From NCBI GenBank assembly GCA_902462525.1, contig CABQCA010000074.1, positions 1 through 10,557 of the forward strand: a stretch of 10,557 bases of DNA. Direction: 5' to 3'. The DNA comes from an uncultured Porphyromonadaceae bacterium (GTDB lineage Bacteria; Bacteroidota; Bacteroidia; Bacteroidales; Muribaculaceae). Shown here piece after piece: positions 1-5,165 of the stretch (position 1 is the stretch's first letter; each line of letters opens with the position of its first letter). The notes beneath the pieces were generated by a model. The model was given only the letters and a program-made list of their open reading frames with translations, searched no databases and was not told where the DNA came from. The translations under genes were made by a program, and so were the position numbers.

Positions 1-1
1 T

Positions 2-175
2 GGAAGGGGATCTGAATCCCTCTTCCGACACGGCAACTCATCGGTAATGGTGCGCAGCGCTGCAAAAGCCATCAAAGGCGGCGGCGGCGGCCAGCCCGGC
101 TTCGCACAGGCCGGCGGCAAGGACGCCGAAGGCATCGCCGCAGCACTTCAGACACTCCGCGACACCCTCAGATAA
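2..175 (+). CDS. alaS: Alanine--tRNA ligase, C-terminal end (partial)
   Basis: This is the last 57 codons of a gene that enters from the left edge, ending in TAA at 173-175. The reading frame holds a glycine-run motif, AKAIKGGGGGQPGFAQAGGK, followed by DAEGIAAALQTLRDTLR. This is the C-terminal signature of alanyl-tRNA synthetase: the DHHA1 domain carries a Gly-rich stretch followed by a QAGGK-like motif very near the protein end. The enzyme charges tRNA-Ala in the cytoplasm, and the C-terminal domain helps bind the tRNA elbow and dimerise. Only the end is present, so catalytic and editing domains cannot be checked. The gene points toward a convergent minus-strand gene, with a palindromic spacer between them. 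Other DHHA1 proteins also carry Gly-rich motifs, but the closeness to the C-terminus favours AlaS. Confidence 0.88.
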   Translation, partial: GRGSESLFRHGNSSVMVRSAAKAIKGGGGGQPGFAQAGGKDAEGIAAALQTLRDTLR

Positions 176-183
176 ACCGCTGC

Positions 184-310
184 ATGGAACGGCGGTTTTG
201 GAAACCGCCGACCTTCAGCAAACACAACATAATAAAATGGAAAGGAGGTTTGGAAACCTCCTTTCCATTTTATTCTCACACGGCCGGAGGTTGGGAAACC
301 TCCTTTCCAT
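184..310. repeat. Three degenerate copies of a 32-nt palindrome
   Basis: The spacer between two convergent genes holds three related inverted repeats. Copy 1 (184-209) has arms GGCGGTTT at 191-198 and AAACCGCC at 202-209. Copy 2 (237-268) is a perfect palindrome built from ATGGAAAGGAGGTTT and its complement around GG. Copy 3 (about 286-310) has arms at 286-292 and 297-303. The 17-nt segment 252-268 is repeated exactly at 294-310, so the 5' arm of copy 2 could pair with either 3' arm. The outermost CATGGAA (183-189) and TTCCATG (305-311) are also complementary. Copies 1 and 2 differ by compensating C-G versus A-T pairs, which suggests the hairpin is kept. It looks like a REP-type intergenic element. 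Confidence 0.8.
233..272. terminator. Probable bidirectional terminator hairpin
   Basis: A perfect 19-bp inverted repeat spans 233-251 and 254-272. In RNA the innermost pairs would open to give a small TTGGAA loop. The stem has a GC-rich core flanked by TAAAAT on one side and ATTTTA on the other, so both strands read a U-rich tract after the hairpin. It lies 58 nt past the alaS stop and 40 nt past the stop of the convergent DUF4465 gene, the expected place for a shared terminator. It is also copy 2 of the palindromic repeat, so termination may be a secondary use. Confidence 0.7.
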
Positions 311-311
311 G

Positions 312-1313
312 TCAGCGCACGAACTTTATACTTGCGTTGCCGCTGCGGGCCACATAGACTCCTGCCGGAAGCGTCGAAACGTCGGCTCCGTTGTCGCCCG
401 ATGCCACCAGAACGCCGGCGACATCGTAGACTGCCACGAAATCGTTGGCTGTCACACGTGCCGAAGCCTTGTCATAGGTCAGACCGGCCACGGCAGCAGG
501 TGTATTGATACCGCTGGCCGACTTCCGTACCATCAGTTTGTCGAGGCAGAAATAGTCGGGGGTATTGTCATAGCCATAGCTTTTATCGGTGCTGTTGAGC
601 ATGAATTTCAGTTCGTTAACCACACCGAGCGAGCTGAGGTCAACAAATTTCCAGCCCCTGTTGACAGTGAGGTCACCGTCGGCAAACGAAGCCAGCTTCA
701 CATCTACCGTCTTTTCGGTTTCATCGGCGCCGACACCGGTAATTGTGAGGGTGAAGGCATCGCCTTCGGTGAAAGCACGCGCCGGCTGCAGGCCGTCGGC
801 GATGCTGTAATAGGCGTAGCTGTTGAGATTCACATACATGCCGACAGCTTCGTAAGCATTGCCGTCGGTAAACGTCACGGTCGGAATACCCGAGGGCCCC
901 CACATAGCCATGGGATAGCAGACAAGATAAGGCACTTCAGCACTGACGGCCACCGAGCCATTGTCGTTTTTCTTCACAGTGCCGTCGGCATTGAGCACGA
1001 TACCCCCTTCGGCCATGTTACTGAATTGGTATGTCAGCCAGTTGGCAGCGCCACGGTCGCTGTTGTCAGCCGAATTTGAGGCCGTGAAACCGAACCATGT
1101 TTTCATCGAACTGTAGCTGGTGTGCGAGAATTCGAAGCACTGGCTTTCGATAGACGTTTCGTCGTCGTCGTTGGTGCCGCTCCACGCACCGGTGGTTTCA
1201 TCGAAAGTAAGGCCGCCGGCAGCCTTGGTAAGATCAAGGGTCACCACGTCGGCCTGTGCCTGCGCTCCGAGAGCCATGGCAAGAAGCGAAATAAAAAGTA
1301 CGCGTTTCTTCAT
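312..1313 (-). CDS. Secreted DUF4465 protein under B12 riboswitch control
   Basis: This is a 333-residue protein starting at ATG (1313-1311) and ending at TGA (314-312). Residues 1-21 form a type I signal peptide (MKKR, a hydrophobic core, then AQAQA before Asp22). There is no lipobox cysteine. Residues about 25-263 match DUF4465 (PF14717): WFGFTASN near 73-80, GMYVNLNSYAYYSI, GDAFTLTITG, a WKFVDLSSLG stretch, and TPDYFCLDKL near 251-260. Residues about 269-333 resemble a type IX secretion C-terminal sorting domain (VAVYDVAGVLVASG, LPAGVYVAR, IKFVR). DUF4465 genes are often found in cobalamin-controlled loci of Bacteroidota. I recall, without being able to check, that the surface B12-binding BtuH proteins are related. 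Here the link is direct, because a cobalamin riboswitch lies in the leader. Role inferred: extracellular cobamide binding. No TonB receptor lies next to it. Confidence 0.85.
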   Translation of the reverse strand: MKKRVLFISLLAMALGAQAQADVVTLDLTKAAGGLTFDETTGAWSGTNDDDETSIESQCFEFSHTSYSSMKTWFGFTASNSADNSDRGAANWLTYQFSNMAEGGIVLNADGTVKKNDNGSVAVSAEVPYLVCYPMAMWGPSGIPTVTFTDGNAYEAVGMYVNLNSYAYYSIADGLQPARAFTEGDAFTLTITGVGADETEKTVDVKLASFADGDLTVNRGWKFVDLSSLGVVNELKFMLNSTDKSYGYDNTPDYFCLDKLMVRKSASGINTPAAVAGLTYDKASARVTANDFVAVYDVAGVLVASGDNGADVSTLPAGVYVARSGNASIKFVR

Positions 1314-1345
1314 AGTGTTATGTTAATAATGTTGGTTATATACGC

Positions 1346-1383
1346 AAAAATCCCCTGCGGGAGCCTCGGCGGCACGCAGGGGA
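1346..1383 (-). terminator. Riboswitch-controlled intrinsic terminator
   Basis: Read on the minus strand, a 9-bp stem TCCCCTGCG / CGCAGGGGA (plus positions 1375-1383 and 1351-1359) closes a GC-rich loop and is followed at once by TTTTT (1350-1346). It sits after the cobalamin aptamer and 33 nt before the DUF4465 start codon, so it would stop transcription before the gene when formed. The 3' arm region (1354-1362) can also pair with 1438-1446, a ready antiterminator. Confidence 0.82.
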
Positions 1384-1402
1384 CAAATCGTACTGAATCT
1401 GT

Positions 1403-1421
1403 GCGGCACACAGAGTGCCGC
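1403..1421 (-). other. Small hairpin in the riboswitch expression platform
   Basis: A 7-bp inverted repeat, GCGGCAC at 1403-1409 and GTGCCGC at 1415-1421, with a 5-nt loop. It lies between the proposed antiterminator segment (1438-1446) and the terminator (1346-1383) in the minus-strand leader. It may bring the antiterminator arms together, or its loop could be the partner of the aptamer loop (GGGAA, plus 1500-1504). The role is inferred. Confidence 0.5.
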
Positions 1422-1457
1422 TTGCCGATGCCCATAGTCCCGCAGGCCGTTAAGCTG

Positions 1458-1623
1458 GTCGAAAGGCATGTCTTCTGACTTATTCCAACCGTCGGAGCCT
1501 TCCCGGCTCAGAGCCAGTGGCATTATTCCGACGGTTTAGCGGAAATCACAGCAGCGGGTACTGTCGGGGATTCACACCCCGTTCCATTTTCAGTCCGGAA
1601 CGAACCGGACAACCTTTTTCGCG
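1458..1623 (-). promoter_or_regulatory. Cobalamin (B12) riboswitch aptamer
   Basis: Read on the minus strand, the element shows the conserved parts of the cobalamin riboswitch in order. The 5' closing strand is GCGAAAAAGG (1622-1613), followed by a GTCCGG/CCGGAC hairpin (1610-1593) and the hairpin GGGGTGTGAATCCCC (1580-1566). The pairing CCGTCGG/CCGACGG (1489-1495 with 1528-1534) encloses the B12 box GCCACTGG (1521-1514). Next comes a GAGCC-GGGAA-GGCTC hairpin (1509-1495), and the 3' signature AGTCAGAAGACATGCC (1480-1465) runs into CTTTCGAC. Adenosylcobalamin-type ligands bind this RNA and normally repress the downstream gene. Here a terminator downstream gives the likely output. It controls the DUF4465 gene, whose start codon is about 145 nt further on. 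Confidence 0.95.
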
Positions 1624-1634
1624 CTGCGAAATTA

Positions 1635-1659
1635 CAAACTTTTTTACTTTCCGGCAAAA
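1635..1659 (-). promoter_or_regulatory. Possible promoter for the B12 riboswitch transcript
   Basis: On the minus strand, TTTTG (1659-1655) and TTTG (1638-1635) are separated by 16 nt. This resembles the Bacteroidota -33 TTTG and -7 TAnnTTTG pair, though the TA of the -7 box is not a clean match (AAAGTTTG). The implied start, about 7 nt further, falls just before the first base of the aptamer, which supports the placement. Confidence 0.4.
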
Positions 1660-1713
1660 TATTTTCAGTCTTCATTCGAGGCAGAATCCTATATATAATT
1701 ATAAAAAAATATG

Positions 1714-1721
1714 TATCTTTG
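1714..1721 (+). promoter_or_regulatory. Bacteroidota-type -7 box for the Pmp3-DUF1460-gmd-fcl unit
   Basis: TATCTTTG matches the Bacteroidota -7 consensus TAnnTTTG exactly and lies in a very AT-rich stretch (1690-1722). No clear -33 TTTG is seen about 20 nt upstream. The implied transcript start near 1728 leaves a leader of about 100 nt before the Pmp3 gene. The leader holds a 7-bp hairpin (CAGGCAG 1773-1779 with CTGCCTG 1789-1795). The promoter is divergent from that of the B12-controlled gene, with about 90 nt between the two starts. Confidence 0.55.
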
Positions 1722-1828
1722 CAGAATAAAAGCCGTATGCGCCATGGAAACAGCCGGAGCACGGCGTAAACACAGGCAGTCCAACCGTCTGCCTGCCAAG
1801 TAAGTACTCTAAACCAAACCGACAATAC

Positions 1829-1981
1829 ATGTCCTGCCTGCGCGCTCTTCTTTGCATAATTTTTCCACCGCTTGCCGTCCTCGACAAGGGTTGCGGCTCC
1901 ATTCTGCTGGTCTTCGTTCTCACTTTATGCGCCTGGGTTCCGGGGGTAATCGGTGCGATCCTCATATGCAACAAAAAATGA
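1829..1981 (+). CDS. Pmp3/YqaE-family small membrane protein
   Basis: This 50-codon gene runs from ATG 1829 to TGA 1979-1981. The protein begins MSCLRALLCIIFPPLAVLDK and continues GCGSILLVFVLTLCAWVPG, then VIGAILICNKK. It matches the Pmp3/YqaE family (PF01679): about 50 residues, two hydrophobic helices (roughly 4-18 and 24-46), the IIFPPLAV motif at 10-17, the GC(G) pair at 21-23, LT at 31-32 and PGVIxA at 38-43. The usual His of PGVIHA is Gly here. Family members are inner-membrane proteolipids linked to membrane potential and salt or cold stress; the exact role in Bacteroidota is not known. The stop overlaps the next start codon as ATGA, so the two genes are probably translationally coupled. 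Its short length makes it easy to miss. The family match is strong by eye. Confidence 0.85.
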   Translation: MSCLRALLCIIFPPLAVLDKGCGSILLVFVLTLCAWVPGVIGAILICNKK

Positions 1982-2844
1982 AAGTGTTCCACCTTATAGT
2001 ATTGTCGGCATCGTTTTTCTTTGCGATAATGGCGCATGCACAGGCACCGGTGCGCTTCGGCAACGAAAGCACCGACACCACAGCCATCACCGCGATGCTC
2101 GACAAGGCTTCGGGCCGCAATTTCGCAACCCCCGAGGCGCGTGTGGCGTTTTTCGCCCGCATGTTCGAAGGCACTCCCTATGCCGCACACACTCTTGAAG
2201 CACCCGAAGAAGTGCTGACGGTGCGTATCGACAGCCTCGACTGCACCACTTTCGTGGAAACCGCCATGGCGCTGGCTTTCACTGTCGGCGAACGTCGCTC
2301 GTCGTGGCGCGACTTTGTGTACAATCTGCGGCGACTCCGCTACCGCGGCGGCGAGACAGGCGACTATGCCTCGCGCCTCCACTACATCAGCGACTGGGCC
2401 GTCGACAATAAATACCGCGGCAACATCAACGACGCCACAACCCTCTTCCCGCGATACAGCGACGCCGTTCGCACTCTCGATTTCATGACATCGAACCGCG
2501 ACAGCTATCCAGCAATGGCCGACTCGGCCACTTACGCCAGAATACGCAGCATAGAGAACGGCTACCGCAACCACCGGTTCCCATATGTGAAAACCGTCGA
2601 CCTCAACGGAAAGGAAACAAAAGCTGCCTTCCATGAGGGCGATGTCGTGGCGCTGGTGACATCGCTCAAAAACCTCGACGTCACTCACATGGGTATCGTA
2701 GTGAAAGACAGCTCAGGCGAACTTTTCCTTCTGCACGCCTCGCAGAAAAACGGAAAAGTGGAGGTCAGCGCACGGACTCTCGGCGATTTTATGAAGAAGA
2801 ACCGTCAGTGGATAGGTCTGCGTGTTTTCCGCCTCACAGAATGA
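1978..2844 (+). CDS. DUF1460 (NlpC/P60-like) N-acetylmuramoyl-L-alanine amidase-like protein
   Basis: This is a 288-residue exported protein of the DUF1460 family (PF07313). An N-terminal signal peptide (MKVFHLIVLSASFFFAIM then AHAQA) targets it to the periplasm. Visible family motifs are FEGTPY near 62-67, SLDCTTFVE with candidate catalytic Cys89, YRGGETGDYASRLHYISDW near 122-140, a GDVVALVTS stretch, and THMGIV with candidate His237, followed by LLHAS (His253). The family has an NlpC/P60-type cysteine peptidase fold and is annotated as cell-wall amidase acting between muramic acid and the stem peptide. That activity is taken from the family, not shown here. I chose ATG 1978 because it overlaps the Pmp3 stop as ATGA and follows an A-rich stretch. 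ATG 1966 (MQQKMKVF) is in frame, as is a much longer open frame back to 1852, which lies inside Pmp3. gmd follows after 30 nt. Confidence 0.87.
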   Translation: MKVFHLIVLSASFFFAIMAHAQAPVRFGNESTDTTAITAMLDKASGRNFATPEARVAFFARMFEGTPYAAHTLEAPEEVLTVRIDSLDCTTFVETAMALAFTVGERRSSWRDFVYNLRRLRYRGGETGDYASRLHYISDWAVDNKYRGNINDATTLFPRYSDAVRTLDFMTSNRDSYPAMADSATYARIRSIENGYRNHRFPYVKTVDLNGKETKAAFHEGDVVALVTSLKNLDVTHMGIVVKDSSGELFLLHASQKNGKVEVSARTLGDFMKKNRQWIGLRVFRLTE

Positions 2845-2874
2845 CAAACCGATAAAAAAATTCCTCAACATATC

Positions 2875-3948
2875 ATGACAGAAAAACGCAAAATAGCCCT
2901 CATCACCGGCATTACCGGCCAGGACGGTTCGTATCTGGCTGAATTTCTGCTCGGCAAAGGCTATGAAGTGCACGGCATAATACGTCGCAGCTCATCGTTC
3001 AACACCGAGCGCATCGAGCACCTCTACCTCGAAGAGTGGGTGCGCGACATGAAAAGTGAACGAAGCATCAACCTTCACTACGGCGACCTCACCGACTCGT
3101 CGTCGCTGATACGCATAATACGTCTTGTAAAACCCGACGAAATCTACAACCTGGCCGCTCAGAGCCATGTGAAAGTATCGTTCGACGTGCCCGAGTACAC
3201 AGCCGAGACCGATGCCGTAGGCGTGCTCCGCCTGCTCGAGGCCGTGCGTATTCTCGGGCGCGAGAAATCGACACGAATCTACCAGGCATCGACGTCGGAA
3301 CTCTTCGGAAAGGTCGAGGAAGTGCCTCAGTGCGAGACAACGCCCTTCCATCCCCGTTCGCCCTACTCCGTGGCAAAACTCTACGCCTTCTGGATTATGA
3401 AGAACTACCGCGAGAGCTACGGCATGTACACCGCCAACGGCATTCTCTTCAACCATGAGTCGGAACGCCGCGGCGAAAATTTCGTTACCCGCAAAATCAG
3501 CCTCGCCGCCGCGCACATCGCCGCAGGCAAGCAGGAAAAGCTGTATCTTGGAAATCTCGACGCTCTCCGCGACTGGGGTTATGCTCCCGACTATGTGGAA
3601 TGTATGTGGCTCATTCTGCAGCAACCCGAACCCGACGACTATGTCATAGCCACAGGAGAGTATCACTCGGTGCGCGAATTCGCAACCCTCGCTTTCCGTA
3701 ATGTCGGCATCGAGCTGCGCTGGGAAGGGAAGGGTGTCGACGAAAAGGGCTACGACGCCGCCACAGGACGCTGCCTCGTAGAGGTCGACCCGCGCTTCTT
3801 CCGCCCCGCCGAAGTCGACGAACTCCTCGGCAACCCCGCCAAAGCACGCAACGAACTGGGCTGGAATCCGCGCAAAACCTCATTCGAAGAACTTGTCCGC
3901 CGAATGGTGGCCCACGATGTGGCGCTTGTGAAAAAAGACATCAAATAA
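2875..3948 (+). CDS. gmd: GDP-mannose 4,6-dehydratase
   Basis: This 357-residue short-chain dehydratase of the extended SDR type converts GDP-D-mannose to GDP-4-keto-6-deoxymannose, the first step toward GDP-L-fucose, in the cytoplasm. The NADP-binding motif is TGITGQDG, with glycines at 12, 15 and 18. RRSSSFNTERIEHLY follows, the usual Gmd signature. Catalytic residues are in place: Thr140 and Glu142 in ASTSELFG, and Tyr164/Lys168 in SPYSVAK. The spacing (Thr to Glu +2, to Tyr +24, to Lys +28) equals that in the E. coli enzyme. NHESERRGENFVTRKI near 196-211 is the substrate-loop signature. Length is normal for the family. It starts 30 nt after the DUF1460 gene and is followed by fcl, the next enzyme of the pathway, so the pair forms one functional unit. 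Confidence 0.97.
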   Translation: MTEKRKIALITGITGQDGSYLAEFLLGKGYEVHGIIRRSSSFNTERIEHLYLEEWVRDMKSERSINLHYGDLTDSSSLIRIIRLVKPDEIYNLAAQSHVKVSFDVPEYTAETDAVGVLRLLEAVRILGREKSTRIYQASTSELFGKVEEVPQCETTPFHPRSPYSVAKLYAFWIMKNYRESYGMYTANGILFNHESERRGENFVTRKISLAAAHIAAGKQEKLYLGNLDALRDWGYAPDYVECMWLILQQPEPDDYVIATGEYHSVREFATLAFRNVGIELRWEGKGVDEKGYDAATGRCLVEVDPRFFRPAEVDELLGNPAKARNELGWNPRKTSFEELVRRMVAHDVALVKKDIK

Positions 3949-3958
3949 CCAGAACATA

Positions 3959-3988
3959 AGCAGGGACGCGATGAATCGTGTCCCTGCT
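3959..3988. other. Strong intergenic hairpin between gmd and fcl
   Basis: AGCAGGGAC (3959-3967) pairs perfectly with GTCCCTGCT (3980-3988). The stem extends inward by a G-U pair and CGAT/ATCG. No T-run follows on the plus strand, so it is not a typical terminator. It lies 22 nt before the fcl start. Possible roles are mRNA stability or partial attenuation inside the operon. Confidence 0.6.
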
Positions 3989-4010
3989 CATATACCTGCC
4001 TCATGATCCA

Positions 4011-5093
4011 ATGCTGAATAAAGACTCAAAAATATATGTAGCCGGCCACCGCGGGCTCGTCGGCTCGGCTATAATGGCTAATCTCAAGGCCCGTGGATTC
4101 AACAACGTGACAGGCCGCACACACGCCGAACTCGACCTTCTCGACCCTGTGGCCGTACGCCGTTTCTTCGACGAAGAAAAGCCCGATGCCGTAGTTCTTG
4201 CGGCGGCTCATGTCGGCGGAATAATGGCCAACTCACTCTATCGCGCCGATTTCATCTATCAGAACCTTCAGATTCAGCAGAATGTGATAGGCGAAGCTTT
4301 CCGCCACGGCGTGAAGCACCTCCTCTTCCTCGGCTCCACTTGCATCTATCCGCGTGAGGCACCGCAGCCCATACCAGAGGATGCCCTGCTCACATCGCCA
4401 CTGGAGTACACCAACGAGCCCTACGCCATTGCAAAAATCGCCGGCCTGAAGATGTGCGAGGCCTTCAACATGCAGTACGGCACCGACTATGTGGCCGTGA
4501 TGCCTACAAATCTCTACGGACCCAACGACAATTTCCACCTCGAGAACAGCCATGTTCTGCCGGCAATGATACGCAAAACACATCTGGCGAAGCTCATGGG
4601 AGAAGGACGCTACGACGATGTCCGCGCCGACCTTGCCAAACGTCCGGTCTCCACTATCTCCGACCCCGCCGAGGCCACTGACGAAGAAATACGCACAGCC
4701 CTCGCAGCCTTCGGCATCTTTCCCGGCAAACTGCGTCTGTGGGGCACCGGCACGCCCCTGCGAGAATTTCTGTGGAGCGAGGACATGGCCGACGCCTGCG
4801 TCCACATTCTGCTCAATGTAAGCTTCAAAGAACTTGCCGGACTCGCCGGCGAACCCCTGCGGAACACACACGTAAACATCGGCACCGGCAAAGAACTCAC
4901 CATCGCTCAGCTCGCCTCTGCCGTGGCCGACGCCGCCGGCTTCACAGGCGAAATCGAGTGGGATGCCACCAAACCCGACGGCACCATGCGCAAGCTCTGC
5001 GACGTCAGCCGCCTGCACAGCCTCGGCTGGCACCACACCGTGGAGCTCCCCGACGGCATCCGGCGCCTCTATCAGTGGTACCTCGATAATTGA
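4011..5093 (+). CDS. fcl: GDP-L-fucose synthase
   Basis: This 360-residue extended SDR enzyme (epimerase-reductase, WcaG family) turns GDP-4-keto-6-deoxymannose into GDP-L-fucose with NADPH. The Rossmann motif AGHRGLVGSAI has glycines at 12, 15 and 18. Catalytic residues are visible at the expected spacing: Ser109 and Cys111 in GSTCIYP, Tyr138/Lys142 in YAIAK, and His181 in NSHVLPAM, each offset by two from the E. coli enzyme. PTNLYGPNDNFH and WGTGTPLREFLWSEDMADA are family signatures. It is longer than E. coli Fcl (about 321 residues), mainly through an insertion around residues 196-237. I recall similar lengths in other Bacteroidales. I chose ATG 4011 (MLNKDSKIYVAGH) over the upstream GTG 3978, which lies in the intergenic hairpin and would add a non-conserved tail. 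It works directly after gmd. Confidence 0.96.
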   Translation: MLNKDSKIYVAGHRGLVGSAIMANLKARGFNNVTGRTHAELDLLDPVAVRRFFDEEKPDAVVLAAAHVGGIMANSLYRADFIYQNLQIQQNVIGEAFRHGVKHLLFLGSTCIYPREAPQPIPEDALLTSPLEYTNEPYAIAKIAGLKMCEAFNMQYGTDYVAVMPTNLYGPNDNFHLENSHVLPAMIRKTHLAKLMGEGRYDDVRADLAKRPVSTISDPAEATDEEIRTALAAFGIFPGKLRLWGTGTPLREFLWSEDMADACVHILLNVSFKELAGLAGEPLRNTHVNIGTGKELTIAQLASAVADAAGFTGEIEWDATKPDGTMRKLCDVSRLHSLGWHHTVELPDGIRRLYQWYLDN

Positions 5094-5097
5094 TGTA

Positions 5098-5130
5098 GGG
5101 CCGAGGGGCGAGAAAAAAGCCTGTCGGCCC
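5098..5130 (+). other. Hairpin between fcl and the glycosyltransferase gene
   Basis: GGGCCGA (5098-5104) and TCGGCCC (5124-5130) form a 7-bp GC-rich stem with a 19-nt loop, starting 5 nt after the fcl stop. No T-run follows, so full termination is unlikely. It may be a processing or attenuation site inside the operon. Confidence 0.45.
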
Positions 5131-5165
5131 ATCAGCCTAACTTCCTAATCTCCTAACGTCCTTCC

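Noticed and set aside
198..1079. Long plus-strand open frame of 293 codons
   Set aside because: It begins inside the palindromic repeat (reading FGNLLS and LGNLLS from it) and runs antisense through the DUF4465 gene. It shows no family motif. The minus-strand frame has a signal peptide and clear domain matches.
1320..1625. Small ORFs on both strands in the riboswitch leader
   Set aside because: The stretch is explained by a structured cobalamin aptamer with terminator. The frames have no motif and no suitable start context.
1852..1977. Upstream extension of the DUF1460 frame to ATG 1852
   Set aside because: The added residues are Arg/His-rich, would bury the signal peptide, and overlap the Pmp3 gene in another frame. 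ATG 1978 with the ATGA overlap is better.
1699..2688. Minus-strand open frame of 329 codons
   Set aside because: It is antisense to the Pmp3 and DUF1460 genes, both with recognised motifs, and has no recognisable domain. GC-rich third positions produce such antisense frames.
3978..4010. GTG start for fcl 33 nt upstream
   Set aside because: It lies in the intergenic hairpin and adds residues before the normal family start at MLNKDSK. ATG 4011 places the Rossmann motif at the usual distance.
4233..5132. Minus-strand open frame of 299 codons
   Set aside because: It is fully antisense to fcl, whose catalytic residues are all in place. No motif is seen on the minus strand.
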